32,194 nt of DNA, from NCBI GenBank assembly GCA_001914955.1, contig MNDM01000058.1, positions 1 to 32,194 of the forward strand, read 5' to 3'. Shown one piece after another: positions 16,779 through 25,445 of the stretch. A program made the position numbers and the translations under genes. The stretch's first letter is position 1. Each line of letters opens with the position of its first letter. This DNA comes from Nitrospirae bacterium 13_2_20CM_2_62_8. GTDB lineage: Bacteria > Nitrospirota > Nitrospiria > Nitrospirales > Nitrospiraceae. The notes under the pieces were generated by a model. The model ran no database searches, was not told the DNA's origin, and saw only the letters and a program-made list of their open reading frames with translations.

Positions 16779-17836
16779 GAGGGTTGATAAGCCGCCACGG
16801 TTTGACGCGCGATCTTCAGCGGATCGTGCCATTCGGTGACGAACCGGCGGCCGGCCTCGCCTAGCTCCTCACGCCTCGACTGGGAACGAAGCAGCCCGTC
16901 CAGATCCTGTGCGAGCGTCTCCTTCGTCGTCCTCACGATCGGGATCTGCTCATGAAAGGGCACAAAGTGTTTCAGGTCTTCAGCCCGGAGGTAACAGAGC
17001 ACGGGTTTCCCCAAGGCCATGGCTTCCACCGCCAGTGCGCCGTACCAGCCGATCAGGAGCTGATCCACGACCACATCCGCCTGGGCGATCAGGTCTTTCA
17101 CCCGTGCATGTGGAACCTGCTCGACCAGCATCAATTCGACCGGAACTCCCCCGGAGTTCAGACGGGCACAGGCCTGCTCGACGTACCGCGTGCCCTTGAT
17201 ACTCCGATTGGTGGGCATATGGAGAACTCGGAACGGCTCCGATTGCGACGTCCGTCGAGCGGACGTTCCCGCCGATTTCCACTCATTCGGGTCCACGCTC
17301 GCGTAGGGCAGGAACTCGGCCCCCGGGAGGAAGTGCAGGAGGTCCGGATTCAGGGCAAACACTTTGTCGGCATAGGTAAAGACCTTCCGGATCCGCTTTT
17401 GCCTAATCGTGTCCATCCGTTCGTCGCACCAGGCCACATCGCATTCGGCACAGGCTGACGTGCTGAGCCGTTGCCGGCTCAACCCTTTCATCCGGGCATC
17501 GCAGCCCTGAAATGTCACCACCACGCGCTTACCCAGCCGCTTCAGCAGCGGGAGATCCCAATAATGGAGATTCCACGTCCGGTAGTCCACGAGTGACATC
17601 CCCCAGTTGAAATGGAAGACGTCGTACTGGCGCACGGCGCGCAGAACAAACCATCCCAGCCGCAAAACGCTGACCGGCAGCGCACTCTCTCGCAGTCGAA
17701 GATCCACATCGCAGGGAAATCCCAGCCAGCTCGATCGCCTGACCATGACATCGCTGTGGACACCCAGGGCCCGCTCGGCCCTTGAGAGCCCCCAGGCATG
17801 GCCACCGGTGTCGGTCGGGCAATGCAAGACCCTCAC
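16766..17836 (-). CDS. Glycosyltransferase of an unusual GT4-like subgroup
   Basis: A 356-residue protein related to the products at 18723-19931 and 20942-22237. The shared core is ADVVVDQLLIGWYGALAVEAMALGKPV near residues 255-280, where the second Glu of the GT4 EX7E motif is kept but the first is Gly. VLHMPTNRSIKGTRYVEQA corresponds to the nucleotide-sugar side of the C-terminal domain. A cysteine group (Cys112, Cys129, Cys132, Cys137) lies after the central TFQGCD strand and has a counterpart in the 18723 protein. The start is GTG overlapping the epimerase stop (GTGA). The donor and acceptor sugars are unknown. Confidence 0.85.
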   Translation of the reverse strand: MRVLHCPTDTGGHAWGLSRAERALGVHSDVMVRRSSWLGFPCDVDLRLRESALPVSVLRLGWFVLRAVRQYDVFHFNWGMSLVDYRTWNLHYWDLPLLKRLGKRVVVTFQGCDARMKGLSRQRLSTSACAECDVAWCDERMDTIRQKRIRKVFTYADKVFALNPDLLHFLPGAEFLPYASVDPNEWKSAGTSARRTSQSEPFRVLHMPTNRSIKGTRYVEQACARLNSGGVPVELMLVEQVPHARVKDLIAQADVVVDQLLIGWYGALAVEAMALGKPVLCYLRAEDLKHFVPFHEQIPIVRTTKETLAQDLDGLLRSQSRREELGEAGRRFVTEWHDPLKIARQTVAAYQPSCAA

Positions 17837-18726
17837 GACGTCTTCTCCTTGCCCTTGCCGAGGAGATCGTTGACCAACCGGTCGAGCCCTGCTTTGATGG
17901 AAATCCTCGGACTGACCCCGAGTTTGAGTTTCATCTTTTCGATATTGCCCACCATGGCCATCGCGCCCTTATCCGGCTGGTATGAATAGACCGGCTTCTT
18001 GCCGGCGAACTGACCGATCAGCTCGGCCAGCTCCAGAACGGTTGTGGTCTCGGCACCAGCTACGTTGATCGTCTCCTGGTGCCCAAGCTCAATCGCGCGG
18101 ATGGTCGCCTCGACCGCATCGGACACATGGATCGGGTTCATCGTGACTCCGGTCTTGCCAAAGACGATCACCGGATCCCCCTTCAGCACCCGCTCGACCA
18201 GACCCGGCATGAACATGTCTCTCTGCCCTTCCCCATAGACGAAAAAATAGCGCAGCGTGACCGTGGCGAAGTAGTCGCCGTAGGCATTCACCAGACATTC
18301 CGCCGCATACTTGCAGGCCAGGTAGAAATTGTTCGGTTGGGGGGGATCGGTCTCCACGATCGGACGCGGGAGGTACCCGCAGACTCCGCCGGAGGAGGCG
18401 AAGAGAAATGACCGGATCTTGGCTTGCCGCCCGTATTCCAAGAGCTGTGCCGTCGAGGCCGTATTGACCGTGAAGACATCTCCAGCCTGTTCAGGAAACC
18501 GTCGGAACTGCCGAGATTGGGCCAGGTGGATGATCGCATCCACCGACGCCGGCAGGCCGGACGGGTCGATCGGGCCCGCCAAGTTCTGCACGATCGCATG
18601 AACGTGGGCATGATGAGGGAGCGCGCCGCCGTGTTGGGTCAGACAGAACAGCTCATGATCCGACATGAGTCTCCTGACCAGCCGGCTGCCGATGAACCCT
18701 GTGGCTCCAGTGATCAGGAGTTTCAT
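17833..18726 (-). CDS. NAD-dependent epimerase/dehydratase (extended SDR)
   Basis: A 297-residue nucleotide-sugar SDR enzyme. The NAD motif ITGATGFIGSRLV is at residues 5-17. The catalytic serine lies in FASSGGVCGY, and the Tyr-Lys pair is in FYLACKYAAE (YxxxK). VTLRYFFVYGEGQ is the usual substrate-loop segment. Such enzymes interconvert UDP- or dTDP-sugars (4-epimerases, dehydratases or reductases); the exact reaction cannot be told. The ATG at 18726 has GGAGGAGG upstream and overlaps the preceding glycosyltransferase stop (ATGA). An extended frame upstream of it is the antisense shadow of that gene and is not used. Confidence 0.9.
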   Translation of the reverse strand: MKLLITGATGFIGSRLVRRLMSDHELFCLTQHGGALPHHAHVHAIVQNLAGPIDPSGLPASVDAIIHLAQSRQFRRFPEQAGDVFTVNTASTAQLLEYGRQAKIRSFLFASSGGVCGYLPRPIVETDPPQPNNFYLACKYAAECLVNAYGDYFATVTLRYFFVYGEGQRDMFMPGLVERVLKGDPVIVFGKTGVTMNPIHVSDAVEATIRAIELGHQETINVAGAETTTVLELAELIGQFAGKKPVYSYQPDKGAMAMVGNIEKMKLKLGVSPRISIKAGLDRLVNDLLGKGKEKTS

Positions 18727-19931
18727 CGCACACCTCCTCCGACGGGAGCGCTGTCGCCCTCCAGTTGGCGATAGAGCCGATCCATCCGCGCCCCGACACG
18801 TTCCAGGGAGAACACCTGCTCGACGTACTGCCGGCCCTTGACACCCAGCTCGTACCTCAGCGTCGGATTCTCGATCAGCGTGACGAGCGCTTGCCGGAGC
18901 GTGCCCGGGTTCGCATTCACGATCGGACACTCCACCCCATGCGGCAGGTAGACCTCCGGCTTTCGGATATAGGCCACGACCGGTTTGCCCAGCGCCATCG
19001 CCTCCACGGCGAAATTGCCGTGCCAGCCGATCAGAAACTGATCAGCCATGATATCGGCCTGTGTGTATACCTCCTTCGCTTCCTCGTTACCCAGCCCCGT
19101 TACCAGGACCAACTGGACCGGATAACCCTCGTCCTGAAGCTGTTTGATGCAAGCTTCCAGATACCTGGTCCCCTTGAACTGGGGATGGTTGGGCGCATGC
19201 AACACCTTGACCGGCGAACTGCTCAGGGAGACTCCCACGAACGGCCATTTCTTCAGGTCGATGGCCCAATAGAACAGATCGTTCCGGCTCCCGGGCGTGT
19301 ATTCGGTCATATCCCCCATCGACAGCGTGCTGTCCGCGTACCGCTGCACATGGGCCAAGTTCCGTCTGGCCAGATCGTCGTCACAGATACAAGCGACGAG
19401 ACGCTGGGTGCAGTCCATACAGCAGTTATATTCTCCGAGGGTTCGAGTGATCCGTTCGACCCGTACGTCTCCCCCATACGCCGACACGATGATCTTCTTG
19501 CCCAGCAGTTTGAGGAGCGGCAGTTCGAGGCGCTTCCCGAGGGTTCGATTGAGAAAGCCGCCGTCGAAATACAGGTGGAAGATGTCGTAACGCAGGACGG
19601 CCCAGAGAAAGACGGCCCAAGGAATCACCAGGGCCAGTGGTGGATAGCGCCACCAGCGCTCCAGATTATAAGTGAAGTCTGCCGTGATGAAGTACGGGCG
19701 ATACACCAGCGTGTCGCTCTGATAGCCGTAGAGGCGGTCTGCGGCGGCATTGGTGCTGATATTAATGATGGGGGTCGGCCCCCAGATGATCCGTGGCTTC
19801 GTTCGCCGCCTGCCCCACAGCTGCTGAAGCGCCAGCCACGGCAGACAGACCCCAAACACCAGGATCAGAAACAGGGGTAACAGGAGCAGTTCCCCCACCG
19901 CCTTGGCTCCATGCATGACGCGGACGCTCAT
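18723..19931 (-). CDS. Glycosyltransferase of the same GT4-like subgroup, membrane-anchored
   Basis: A 402-residue paralog of the 16766 and 20942 proteins. A hydrophobic N-terminal segment (residues about 14-36) probably anchors it to the inner membrane with the catalytic domain in the cytoplasm. The signature ADIMADQFLIGWHGNFAVEAMALG again lacks the first Glu of EX7E. Cysteines 170, 171, 174, 181 and 183 form a compact group that may bind a metal; the CxxC part aligns with that in the 16766 protein. HAPNHPQFKGTRYLEA matches the equivalent paralog segment. ATG at 19931 overlaps the upstream methyltransferase stop (ATGA). Confidence 0.85.
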   Translation of the reverse strand: MSVRVMHGAKAVGELLLLPLFLILVFGVCLPWLALQQLWGRRRTKPRIIWGPTPIINISTNAAADRLYGYQSDTLVYRPYFITADFTYNLERWWRYPPLALVIPWAVFLWAVLRYDIFHLYFDGGFLNRTLGKRLELPLLKLLGKKIIVSAYGGDVRVERITRTLGEYNCCMDCTQRLVACICDDDLARRNLAHVQRYADSTLSMGDMTEYTPGSRNDLFYWAIDLKKWPFVGVSLSSSPVKVLHAPNHPQFKGTRYLEACIKQLQDEGYPVQLVLVTGLGNEEAKEVYTQADIMADQFLIGWHGNFAVEAMALGKPVVAYIRKPEVYLPHGVECPIVNANPGTLRQALVTLIENPTLRYELGVKGRQYVEQVFSLERVGARMDRLYRQLEGDSAPVGGGVR

Positions 19932-20911
19932 CGGGTCACCAGTCTTTCATGCCGCTCGAACCAAAAGGGTGGCTGTCTCGGGGGAAGAACCCAGGCCTGG
20001 AGAGGCTCGGATGATCCCTTGATCGCTAGGATGAAGAGATCGGTGTGCAGGATCGTCCTGATCACGTCCCCGAACCCTTCGCCCTCCAGAAGGGTTCTAA
20101 TCTCCGCAAATTCGAACCGCCGGTTGATGAGCGGGGCATAGAGATCATGCAGATTGTGGAGCCGTCGCACGTCCCCACCCGCTTTCTTCAACAGGAACCG
20201 GTACCGGTCCTCTCCAAACATTACTTGGAACCGAACCCGTTCCTTAAACAGCTCCAAGTCGTCCTCCAGCGGCCTGGTCTCCCGACCATACAAATAAAGG
20301 TACAGGAGGCCCATGTCCTTGACCGCCTGGGACACCTCCCGGAAGGACCGGGTGAAACTTCGGCAATGGTGGAGCACACCCCAGCACCACACCAGATCAT
20401 AGCGCCGACCAGGCAGGACCCGAGATAAGTCCTCCAGAGGAGCCACGTAAAACTCCGTCCGGACCGGATAGGGAGCCAGCACCTTTCGAGTTTCTTCGAC
20501 CGCATTCTCGTTGATGTCCACCACCGATACGTTGGCCCCCAGCTCGGCTAGGCCGATGGCCCATCGGCCATTTCCGCACCCGGCATCCAAGACATCTTTC
20601 CCCTTGAACCACTCCGGCCTGATCTGCAGCTCCTCTTCGCTGATGATCCGTGCCACGTTGGCTTTGAACCAGGGATCGCTGGCGAGATAGAGCCCCTCCC
20701 TGAATTCATCCCATTCCCGGGCAAAGGCGTCCTTCGTCTGGAGTGCCGCCAAGTCCAGGGCCTGGTCCCGATCATGCACCATGCGGTGGAGCAACCGGTA
20801 CAGGGCCTCCACTTCTTCCCGCCCGGCCCATGGGAGCAGGCCGCGCAGGCGGCGGAGTCCCGCTTTCAGGCGCTGTTTGGCGGACCGGCTCAAGAGATCC
20901 CGAAGTCTCAT
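19928..20911 (-). CDS. SAM-dependent methyltransferase (class I)
   Basis: A 327-residue methyltransferase. Motif I VLDAGCGNGRW is at residues 107-117, the acidic ribose-binding residue is in VVDINEN, and WCWGVLHH is motif IV/V. An N-terminal basic helix (1-30) and a C-terminal domain containing LHDLYAPLINRRF flank it. The LYAP/LYDAYSP segment is shared with the methyltransferase at 22234, which shows the two are paralogs. It likely methylates a sugar hydroxyl, uronate or terminal residue of the glycan, which could control chain length. AAGGGG precedes the ATG; the gene sits 30 bases after a glycosyltransferase. Confidence 0.88.
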   Translation of the reverse strand: MRLRDLLSRSAKQRLKAGLRRLRGLLPWAGREEVEALYRLLHRMVHDRDQALDLAALQTKDAFAREWDEFREGLYLASDPWFKANVARIISEEELQIRPEWFKGKDVLDAGCGNGRWAIGLAELGANVSVVDINENAVEETRKVLAPYPVRTEFYVAPLEDLSRVLPGRRYDLVWCWGVLHHCRSFTRSFREVSQAVKDMGLLYLYLYGRETRPLEDDLELFKERVRFQVMFGEDRYRFLLKKAGGDVRRLHNLHDLYAPLINRRFEFAEIRTLLEGEGFGDVIRTILHTDLFILAIKGSSEPLQAWVLPPRQPPFWFERHERLVTR

Positions 20912-20941
20912 CCCAGGCCCCTTCTTTTCACACCCCGTTTG

Positions 20942-22237
20942 TCACCGCTGCAACAACTCGCGGTAGACGGAAACCTGACGGTCGGCAACCAATTCCCATC
21001 CGTGATGCTTGACGACCCATTCGCGTGACGATTGGCCGACCGCTGCGGCATACCCGCGATCCTCGGACACCTCCACCATCCGCTCGAAGATCTCATGTTC
21101 CGTGCGTGCCCCAAGGACGGGCGGCATCTCGGGGAAACACCATTCATGGACCTGCCGGTTGAAATTCAACACGACCGGCTTGCCGCAGGCCATGGCTTCC
21201 GGCGTCACGGTCCCGAAGACGCCCAGCGTGAACTGATCCAGCACGACATCCGCGGCGTTGTAGTAGTCGATCAGCTTCATCTTGTTCAGCGGAAGCGTCC
21301 AGATCACAAACGGCTCCAGCTCCAGGGCGCCGATCAGGGCACGAGACCGGTCCACCTCTTGCCCCCAGTCGGACAGGATCAGGATGGCCCGGCGTCCGAC
21401 CTCTTTCCGTAATCGAGCGAATGCTCTGATCAACAGGTCATTCCCCTTTAGCGCCCAGTTGTGCCGGGAAGGGGCGAAGAGAATGAGGTCGGTTTGATAG
21501 CGATTGGCCAGTTGATCGCGCAGCAGGGTCGGCCTCGGGCGATACTTCGTCTCATCCACCGGATGCGGGATGAACTGGAAGTTCGTGAGACCGAGTCGCT
21601 GGGCCGATGTGATCACATCGGGGTTGGTGATGAGCACCCTGCCAGCCTGGCGATAGGCCAAGGTCAGCAGGCGCCCGCGGGCGCTGTCCTCGAAGGGGAT
21701 CTCCCGCATGGTCCCATGTTCGAAGGCGACATAGGGCTTTTCAGGGGCGAACATCCAGGCGTGGATGGGTTCCGTCGCGTAGGCCTGAATGAGGTCATAG
21801 CCTGCGAACCATCGTTGGAAGTCCTTCCTATGCTGGTACACCCGCAACACATCGAGCAAGCGGGGGCTCGGATGACTGCCGGTCCTCCGACACTCGAGCA
21901 ATTTGGCCCAGGCCCTCAGCCAGAAGTTGGGCTGCTGGAATAGCAGGCGCTCAAGCCGAAACTGTCCCTGGAACCGTTGCCTGCGAGTCCGGCCGGAGGG
22001 CCCGAGCTCGGCCTGGAGAAACCAGGCTGGGCGAGAAAACCCTCCGAGATCATGTGCGTCCCATTGCGGATGGAACTCGTCCGGCTGCCCCTCAAATTCG
22101 GCGTCTTCCCATTCCGGCTGAGCCATGATGTGACGATAGCTGTAGCAGAGGACATCGGCTTCGATCCCCTTTCGGCGCAGGAACTTCGCATTGTTGTAGG
22201 CGTTATTCGCGATGTTGCCGACGTGGAGGATCCTCAT
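20942..22237 (-). CDS. Glycosyltransferase of the same GT4-like subgroup
   Basis: A 431-residue GT-B protein opening with MRILHVGNIANNAYNNAKFL. The donor-side signature is ADVVLDQFTLGVFGTVTPEAMACGKPV, again with Gly in place of the first Glu of EX7E. Also present are FAPSRHNWALKGNDLLIRAF and FEHGTMREIPF. There is no cysteine group like that of its two paralogs. The start at 22237 is preferred: GGGGAG lies upstream and the ATG overlaps the methyltransferase stop (ATGA). The longer reading from 22531 would overlap the methyltransferase by about 300 bases. It forms a coupled methyltransferase-glycosyltransferase pair with the upstream gene. Confidence 0.87.
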   Translation of the reverse strand: MRILHVGNIANNAYNNAKFLRRKGIEADVLCYSYRHIMAQPEWEDAEFEGQPDEFHPQWDAHDLGGFSRPAWFLQAELGPSGRTRRQRFQGQFRLERLLFQQPNFWLRAWAKLLECRRTGSHPSPRLLDVLRVYQHRKDFQRWFAGYDLIQAYATEPIHAWMFAPEKPYVAFEHGTMREIPFEDSARGRLLTLAYRQAGRVLITNPDVITSAQRLGLTNFQFIPHPVDETKYRPRPTLLRDQLANRYQTDLILFAPSRHNWALKGNDLLIRAFARLRKEVGRRAILILSDWGQEVDRSRALIGALELEPFVIWTLPLNKMKLIDYYNAADVVLDQFTLGVFGTVTPEAMACGKPVVLNFNRQVHEWCFPEMPPVLGARTEHEIFERMVEVSEDRGYAAAVGQSSREWVVKHHGWELVADRQVSVYRELLQR

Positions 22238-23229
22238 ACACGGACTCCCCTCATGTTGACGGACCCCCCACACTCTCCGAATCGCCGGACATCTTTCTTC
22301 GTGGTGAATCGGACCGGCTTGGTCAGGCAGATCTGCTCGAAGCGGTGCTCTCGAAACCAGCGCTCCACCTCCTGGCGTGAGTGCAAGTGGTTGAAGACCG
22401 GCGAATACGCGTCGTAGAGTCCTAACTGCAGCGTGGAGATCTCCAACGGATCGTCGCCTTTCGTCTTCAACGAGCAAATGATCCGGTCCCTCAGCAGTCG
22501 AAACAGGATCGGATTGTTGATCACAAACCACTTGCAGATTCGATAGCGCCGCTCTTCGGAGAACATTCGAAGAACTCGCCGGATGAGATTGGTGAAAAAG
22601 AATTTCACCGGGTTATGTTTCTCATACACCATGACATATAACTGTCCCTGCTTCTTGACCAGAGGGACGAGGCGTTCAAACGCCTGTTTGGTGTCCGGAG
22701 TATGATGGAGCACACCCCAGCTGACGACAAAATCAAACCGTTCATGCTTGAACGGGAGGCGGGCAATACTCGCTTGAATGACCGTCACGTTCTCTCTCTC
22801 CGCGGTGGCTTGATGCGTCACCTGGACGCCCCCTTCGGTAAAATCAACGGCCACGACGGTTGCGCCCAAGAGAGCCATGGCATAGGTCCAGCGGCCAGAC
22901 CCACAGCCCGCGTCCAGCACCAACTTCCCCTTGAAGTAGTCCCGTGGCAGTTGCACATCCTGCAGCCATTGCTCGACTAATTCCTCCCTGAAGTGCAGAT
23001 GTCTGGAATCACGATACCGCCTCTGCTCCAGGTGAAAACTGCGGTTGACCTGCTGTTCGCCCTCGGACAAGTCGGCCATGAAGCGAGGAACGTGGTCAAT
23101 CACCTGGTACCGGCGGTGACAATTCAGGCAGACATATTGCTCCTCAGTATCTTTCAGATCCCCACGGCAGAGGGGACAGACGAGCAGATCGTCTAACACG
23201 GCTCTCTTGGTCATCTCGCGTTGATCCAT
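22234..23229 (-). CDS. SAM-dependent methyltransferase with N-terminal zinc ribbon
   Basis: A 331-residue protein. Residues 18-37 hold two CxxC pairs (CPLC and CLNC), a Trm112-like zinc ribbon common in front of glycan-locus methyltransferases. Motif I VLDAGCGSGRW is at residues 104-114, VVAVDFTE is the acidic loop, and VSWGVLHHTPD is motif IV/V. The C-terminal domain contains LYDAYSPVFNHLHS, shared with the 19928 paralog. It probably methylates a sugar or lipid-linked glycan. The start ATG at 23229 has no strong ribosome site; a second ATG six codons in is possible. Confidence 0.87.
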   Translation of the reverse strand: MDQREMTKRAVLDDLLVCPLCRGDLKDTEEQYVCLNCHRRYQVIDHVPRFMADLSEGEQQVNRSFHLEQRRYRDSRHLHFREELVEQWLQDVQLPRDYFKGKLVLDAGCGSGRWTYAMALLGATVVAVDFTEGGVQVTHQATAERENVTVIQASIARLPFKHERFDFVVSWGVLHHTPDTKQAFERLVPLVKKQGQLYVMVYEKHNPVKFFFTNLIRRVLRMFSEERRYRICKWFVINNPILFRLLRDRIICSLKTKGDDPLEISTLQLGLYDAYSPVFNHLHSRQEVERWFREHRFEQICLTKPVRFTTKKDVRRFGECGGSVNMRGVRV

Positions 23230-23238
23230 GCGCGGCGA

Positions 23239-24180
23239 CTAATAGACCGACTTGCCGAGTTTTTGCCGAACTCGCTCATAGAATTCATAGAACCTCCCGA
23301 GCACAATCAAGGCTGGGAGGATCACGAGAAATGCGCCAGGCATCCGTTGGTCAGGATCCTGGCGCAACTGTTCGAGGAACCGAAGGTAGTTCTTCAGAAG
23401 GGTGCGATGGCCACCCTCTGACTTGCTGCAGACAATGTGAAAGACCGAGCCCTCATTCCCGCGCAGCAATCGGTCCACGGCAAGGATCATGCGCGACATC
23501 ATGGGACTGTGGAGCTTGGTGAACAGACAGGAGAACGCAAACCTGGACCGAAAATCCAGAATGAACATCTGGGCCGAGAACAAACTGACCAGCTCGTCTC
23601 TGGTAAACGCCCGATGATATTCGTGAATAGGCGGTTCACTCACCGGCTCGTACTGTTCGATCCGATACAGGTAATGCATGAGCCCCATGGCGACGCCGCT
23701 CACCTGGCTGAACCGCGGCTTGCTCAGACAATGACTTTGATTGGGCTCCTGAGCGACCACGACGCCATAGGGAGCCAGCGCCCGCTTGATCTCGCCGAGC
23801 ATACGATCCGGAAACGGCAGATGGTGGAGAACCGACGAACAGATGACCGTCCGAAACGAATCGTCTTTGAAGGGAAGATGCTCTCCGTCACAGACGATCG
23901 CAGTCAGCTCCGGCATCTTCTTCTTTGCTTCCCGTAGCATGGCCAGTGAGAGATCCACGGTCACGATGCGGCGGTATCCTCGACGCAACAGCCGTTCCGT
24001 CACGGCTCCCGTACCGCCGCCGACGTCCAGCACGAACCGGTCTGGCACCGCGTAGCGACGCACCAGGTTGAAGAACTCCCGCAGATGCGCTTTGGAAATA
24101 GGCGAGCGGTAATAATGGAAGTCATAGGTGCCGGCCATGGTGTTCTCAAAAGCCATTTCCGCTTGTTTCCAGGGTTCCAT
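23239..24180 (-). CDS. SAM-dependent methyltransferase with C-terminal membrane segment
   Basis: A 313-residue class I methyltransferase. Motif I is VLDVGGGTGAV (residues 50-60), VTVDLSLAMLREA is the acidic loop, and ICSSVLHHLPFPD is motif IV/V. The C-terminal 40 residues contain a hydrophobic stretch (FLVILPALIVLGRFY) that may bind the inner membrane, as expected for an enzyme acting on a lipid-linked glycan. It is not closely similar to the other two methyltransferases of the locus. The start at 24180 is chosen because AGAAGG lies seven bases upstream; a longer frame from 24240 lacks support. It follows wzt by 35 bases. Confidence 0.85.
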   Translation of the reverse strand: MEPWKQAEMAFENTMAGTYDFHYYRSPISKAHLREFFNLVRRYAVPDRFVLDVGGGTGAVTERLLRRGYRRIVTVDLSLAMLREAKKKMPELTAIVCDGEHLPFKDDSFRTVICSSVLHHLPFPDRMLGEIKRALAPYGVVVAQEPNQSHCLSKPRFSQVSGVAMGLMHYLYRIEQYEPVSEPPIHEYHRAFTRDELVSLFSAQMFILDFRSRFAFSCLFTKLHSPMMSRMILAVDRLLRGNEGSVFHIVCSKSEGGHRTLLKNYLRFLEQLRQDPDQRMPGAFLVILPALIVLGRFYEFYERVRQKLGKSVY

Positions 24181-24215
24181 GGCCGGCCTTCTATCTATTC
24201 CCCGTTCTTGTAAGG

Positions 24216-25445
24216 TTAGCTCGCACACCCGTGGGACCACTTCACGGGATGGTCAAAGACGGTCTGCAAGGGCCGAGTCGGTCGTTTCACCGTGAACTCG
24301 CGCACTCGCTCGTGGTAATCGTACGGGTCGAGTCGGTAAATCGACTCCGGCCCCTCCTTGTGAGGGAAAATGCCCGCTGAGAGCCAATAGTTCCCATCCC
24401 CGATAAGCAACGGATCAAAGGCAACATCAACATAGCCTATTCCCTGAAACACCCCCAAATCAGTTGGTTCCTCACCCGAAAAACAGCTCGTCACTAAAAT
24501 CCCCTCATGGCTGGACACCAAGAGGTAGACTGAAGGATTCCGGTAGATGCCGTCGGTTTCATAGTGGACTCGCACCACCATCCGCTCACCGCGAAAATAG
24601 GCGTATTCTTGGCGTCCTTCACGATTCAGCAAGAGAACTGACTTGACGCGAATTTCCCCTGAACCCCACCGCTGACCATCCTCCTGCAGACCTGCTCGCG
24701 CGCGCCTGGCACTTTCCAGACGCCGCACGTATAGATCATAGGCACGGCTGACCGTTTGTGCGGAATCGAACTGCAGGAGTTTGCCCTTCTCGAGCCAGAG
24801 TATTTTTTGACATAACCGGCCAAGGAGAAAGGAGTTATGTGAGACAACTATCACGGTGCCACCATCATTGATAAAGTGTTGGAGATGAGCGATACATTTG
24901 TTGACAAAATAGGCGTCACCGACCGCCAGCACTTCGTCAATAAGCAAGATATGAGGTTGCAAGGCCGTGGCGATCGAGAACGCGAGCCGGGCCTGCATCC
25001 CGGTCGAATACGTCCTCAGCGGTTGCTGGATGGCCTCTTCCAACTCTGCAAACTCGACAATGGTCGGCAGCTTTTGTTCGATTTCCCGTCGGCTCAGCCC
25101 CAAAAGCATCCCGTTGATCCTGATGTTCTCAACTCCGGAGTAGTCCGGATGAAACCCGGTACCCAGTTCAAGAAGCGCTGCCACCTTCCCATTCACTTCG
25201 AAGGACCCACTGCTTGGCACAGATAGTCCCGCGAGAAGTTTGAGCAGCGTGCTCTTCCCAGCTCCATTCTGCCCAATGACCCCAACACTTTCTCCAGCTC
25301 CCACCTCAAACGAAATATCTTCAAGCGCGACGCGTTTCGAGTGGTATTGTTTCTTGTTGAGCAGCAGCATTTCCTTGATCAGATCGGTCCGCCTGGCATA
25401 CCACCGATAAACCTTGCACAGATGTTTGGCTTGAATGGCAACCAT
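24216..25445 (-). CDS. wzt: Polysaccharide ABC exporter ATP-binding subunit
   Basis: A 409-residue protein. Walker A GQNGAGKST is at 58-66, the signature YSTGMQARLAFS at 146-157, Walker B ILLIDE at 166-171, and the switch histidine in VIVVSHN near 200. Residues about 245-409 form a C-terminal Wzt domain, a beta-sandwich that in some O-antigen systems recognises the finished or capped chain. The ATPase powers export of undecaprenyl-linked glycan with Wzm. Start ATG 25445 overlaps the wzm stop by one base. The presence of methyltransferases and this extra domain together suggests that chain capping is coupled to export. Confidence 0.95.
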   Translation of the reverse strand: MVAIQAKHLCKVYRWYARRTDLIKEMLLLNKKQYHSKRVALEDISFEVGAGESVGVIGQNGAGKSTLLKLLAGLSVPSSGSFEVNGKVAALLELGTGFHPDYSGVENIRINGMLLGLSRREIEQKLPTIVEFAELEEAIQQPLRTYSTGMQARLAFSIATALQPHILLIDEVLAVGDAYFVNKCIAHLQHFINDGGTVIVVSHNSFLLGRLCQKILWLEKGKLLQFDSAQTVSRAYDLYVRRLESARRARAGLQEDGQRWGSGEIRVKSVLLLNREGRQEYAYFRGERMVVRVHYETDGIYRNPSVYLLVSSHEGILVTSCFSGEEPTDLGVFQGIGYVDVAFDPLLIGDGNYWLSAGIFPHKEGPESIYRLDPYDYHERVREFTVKRPTRPLQTVFDHPVKWSHGCAS

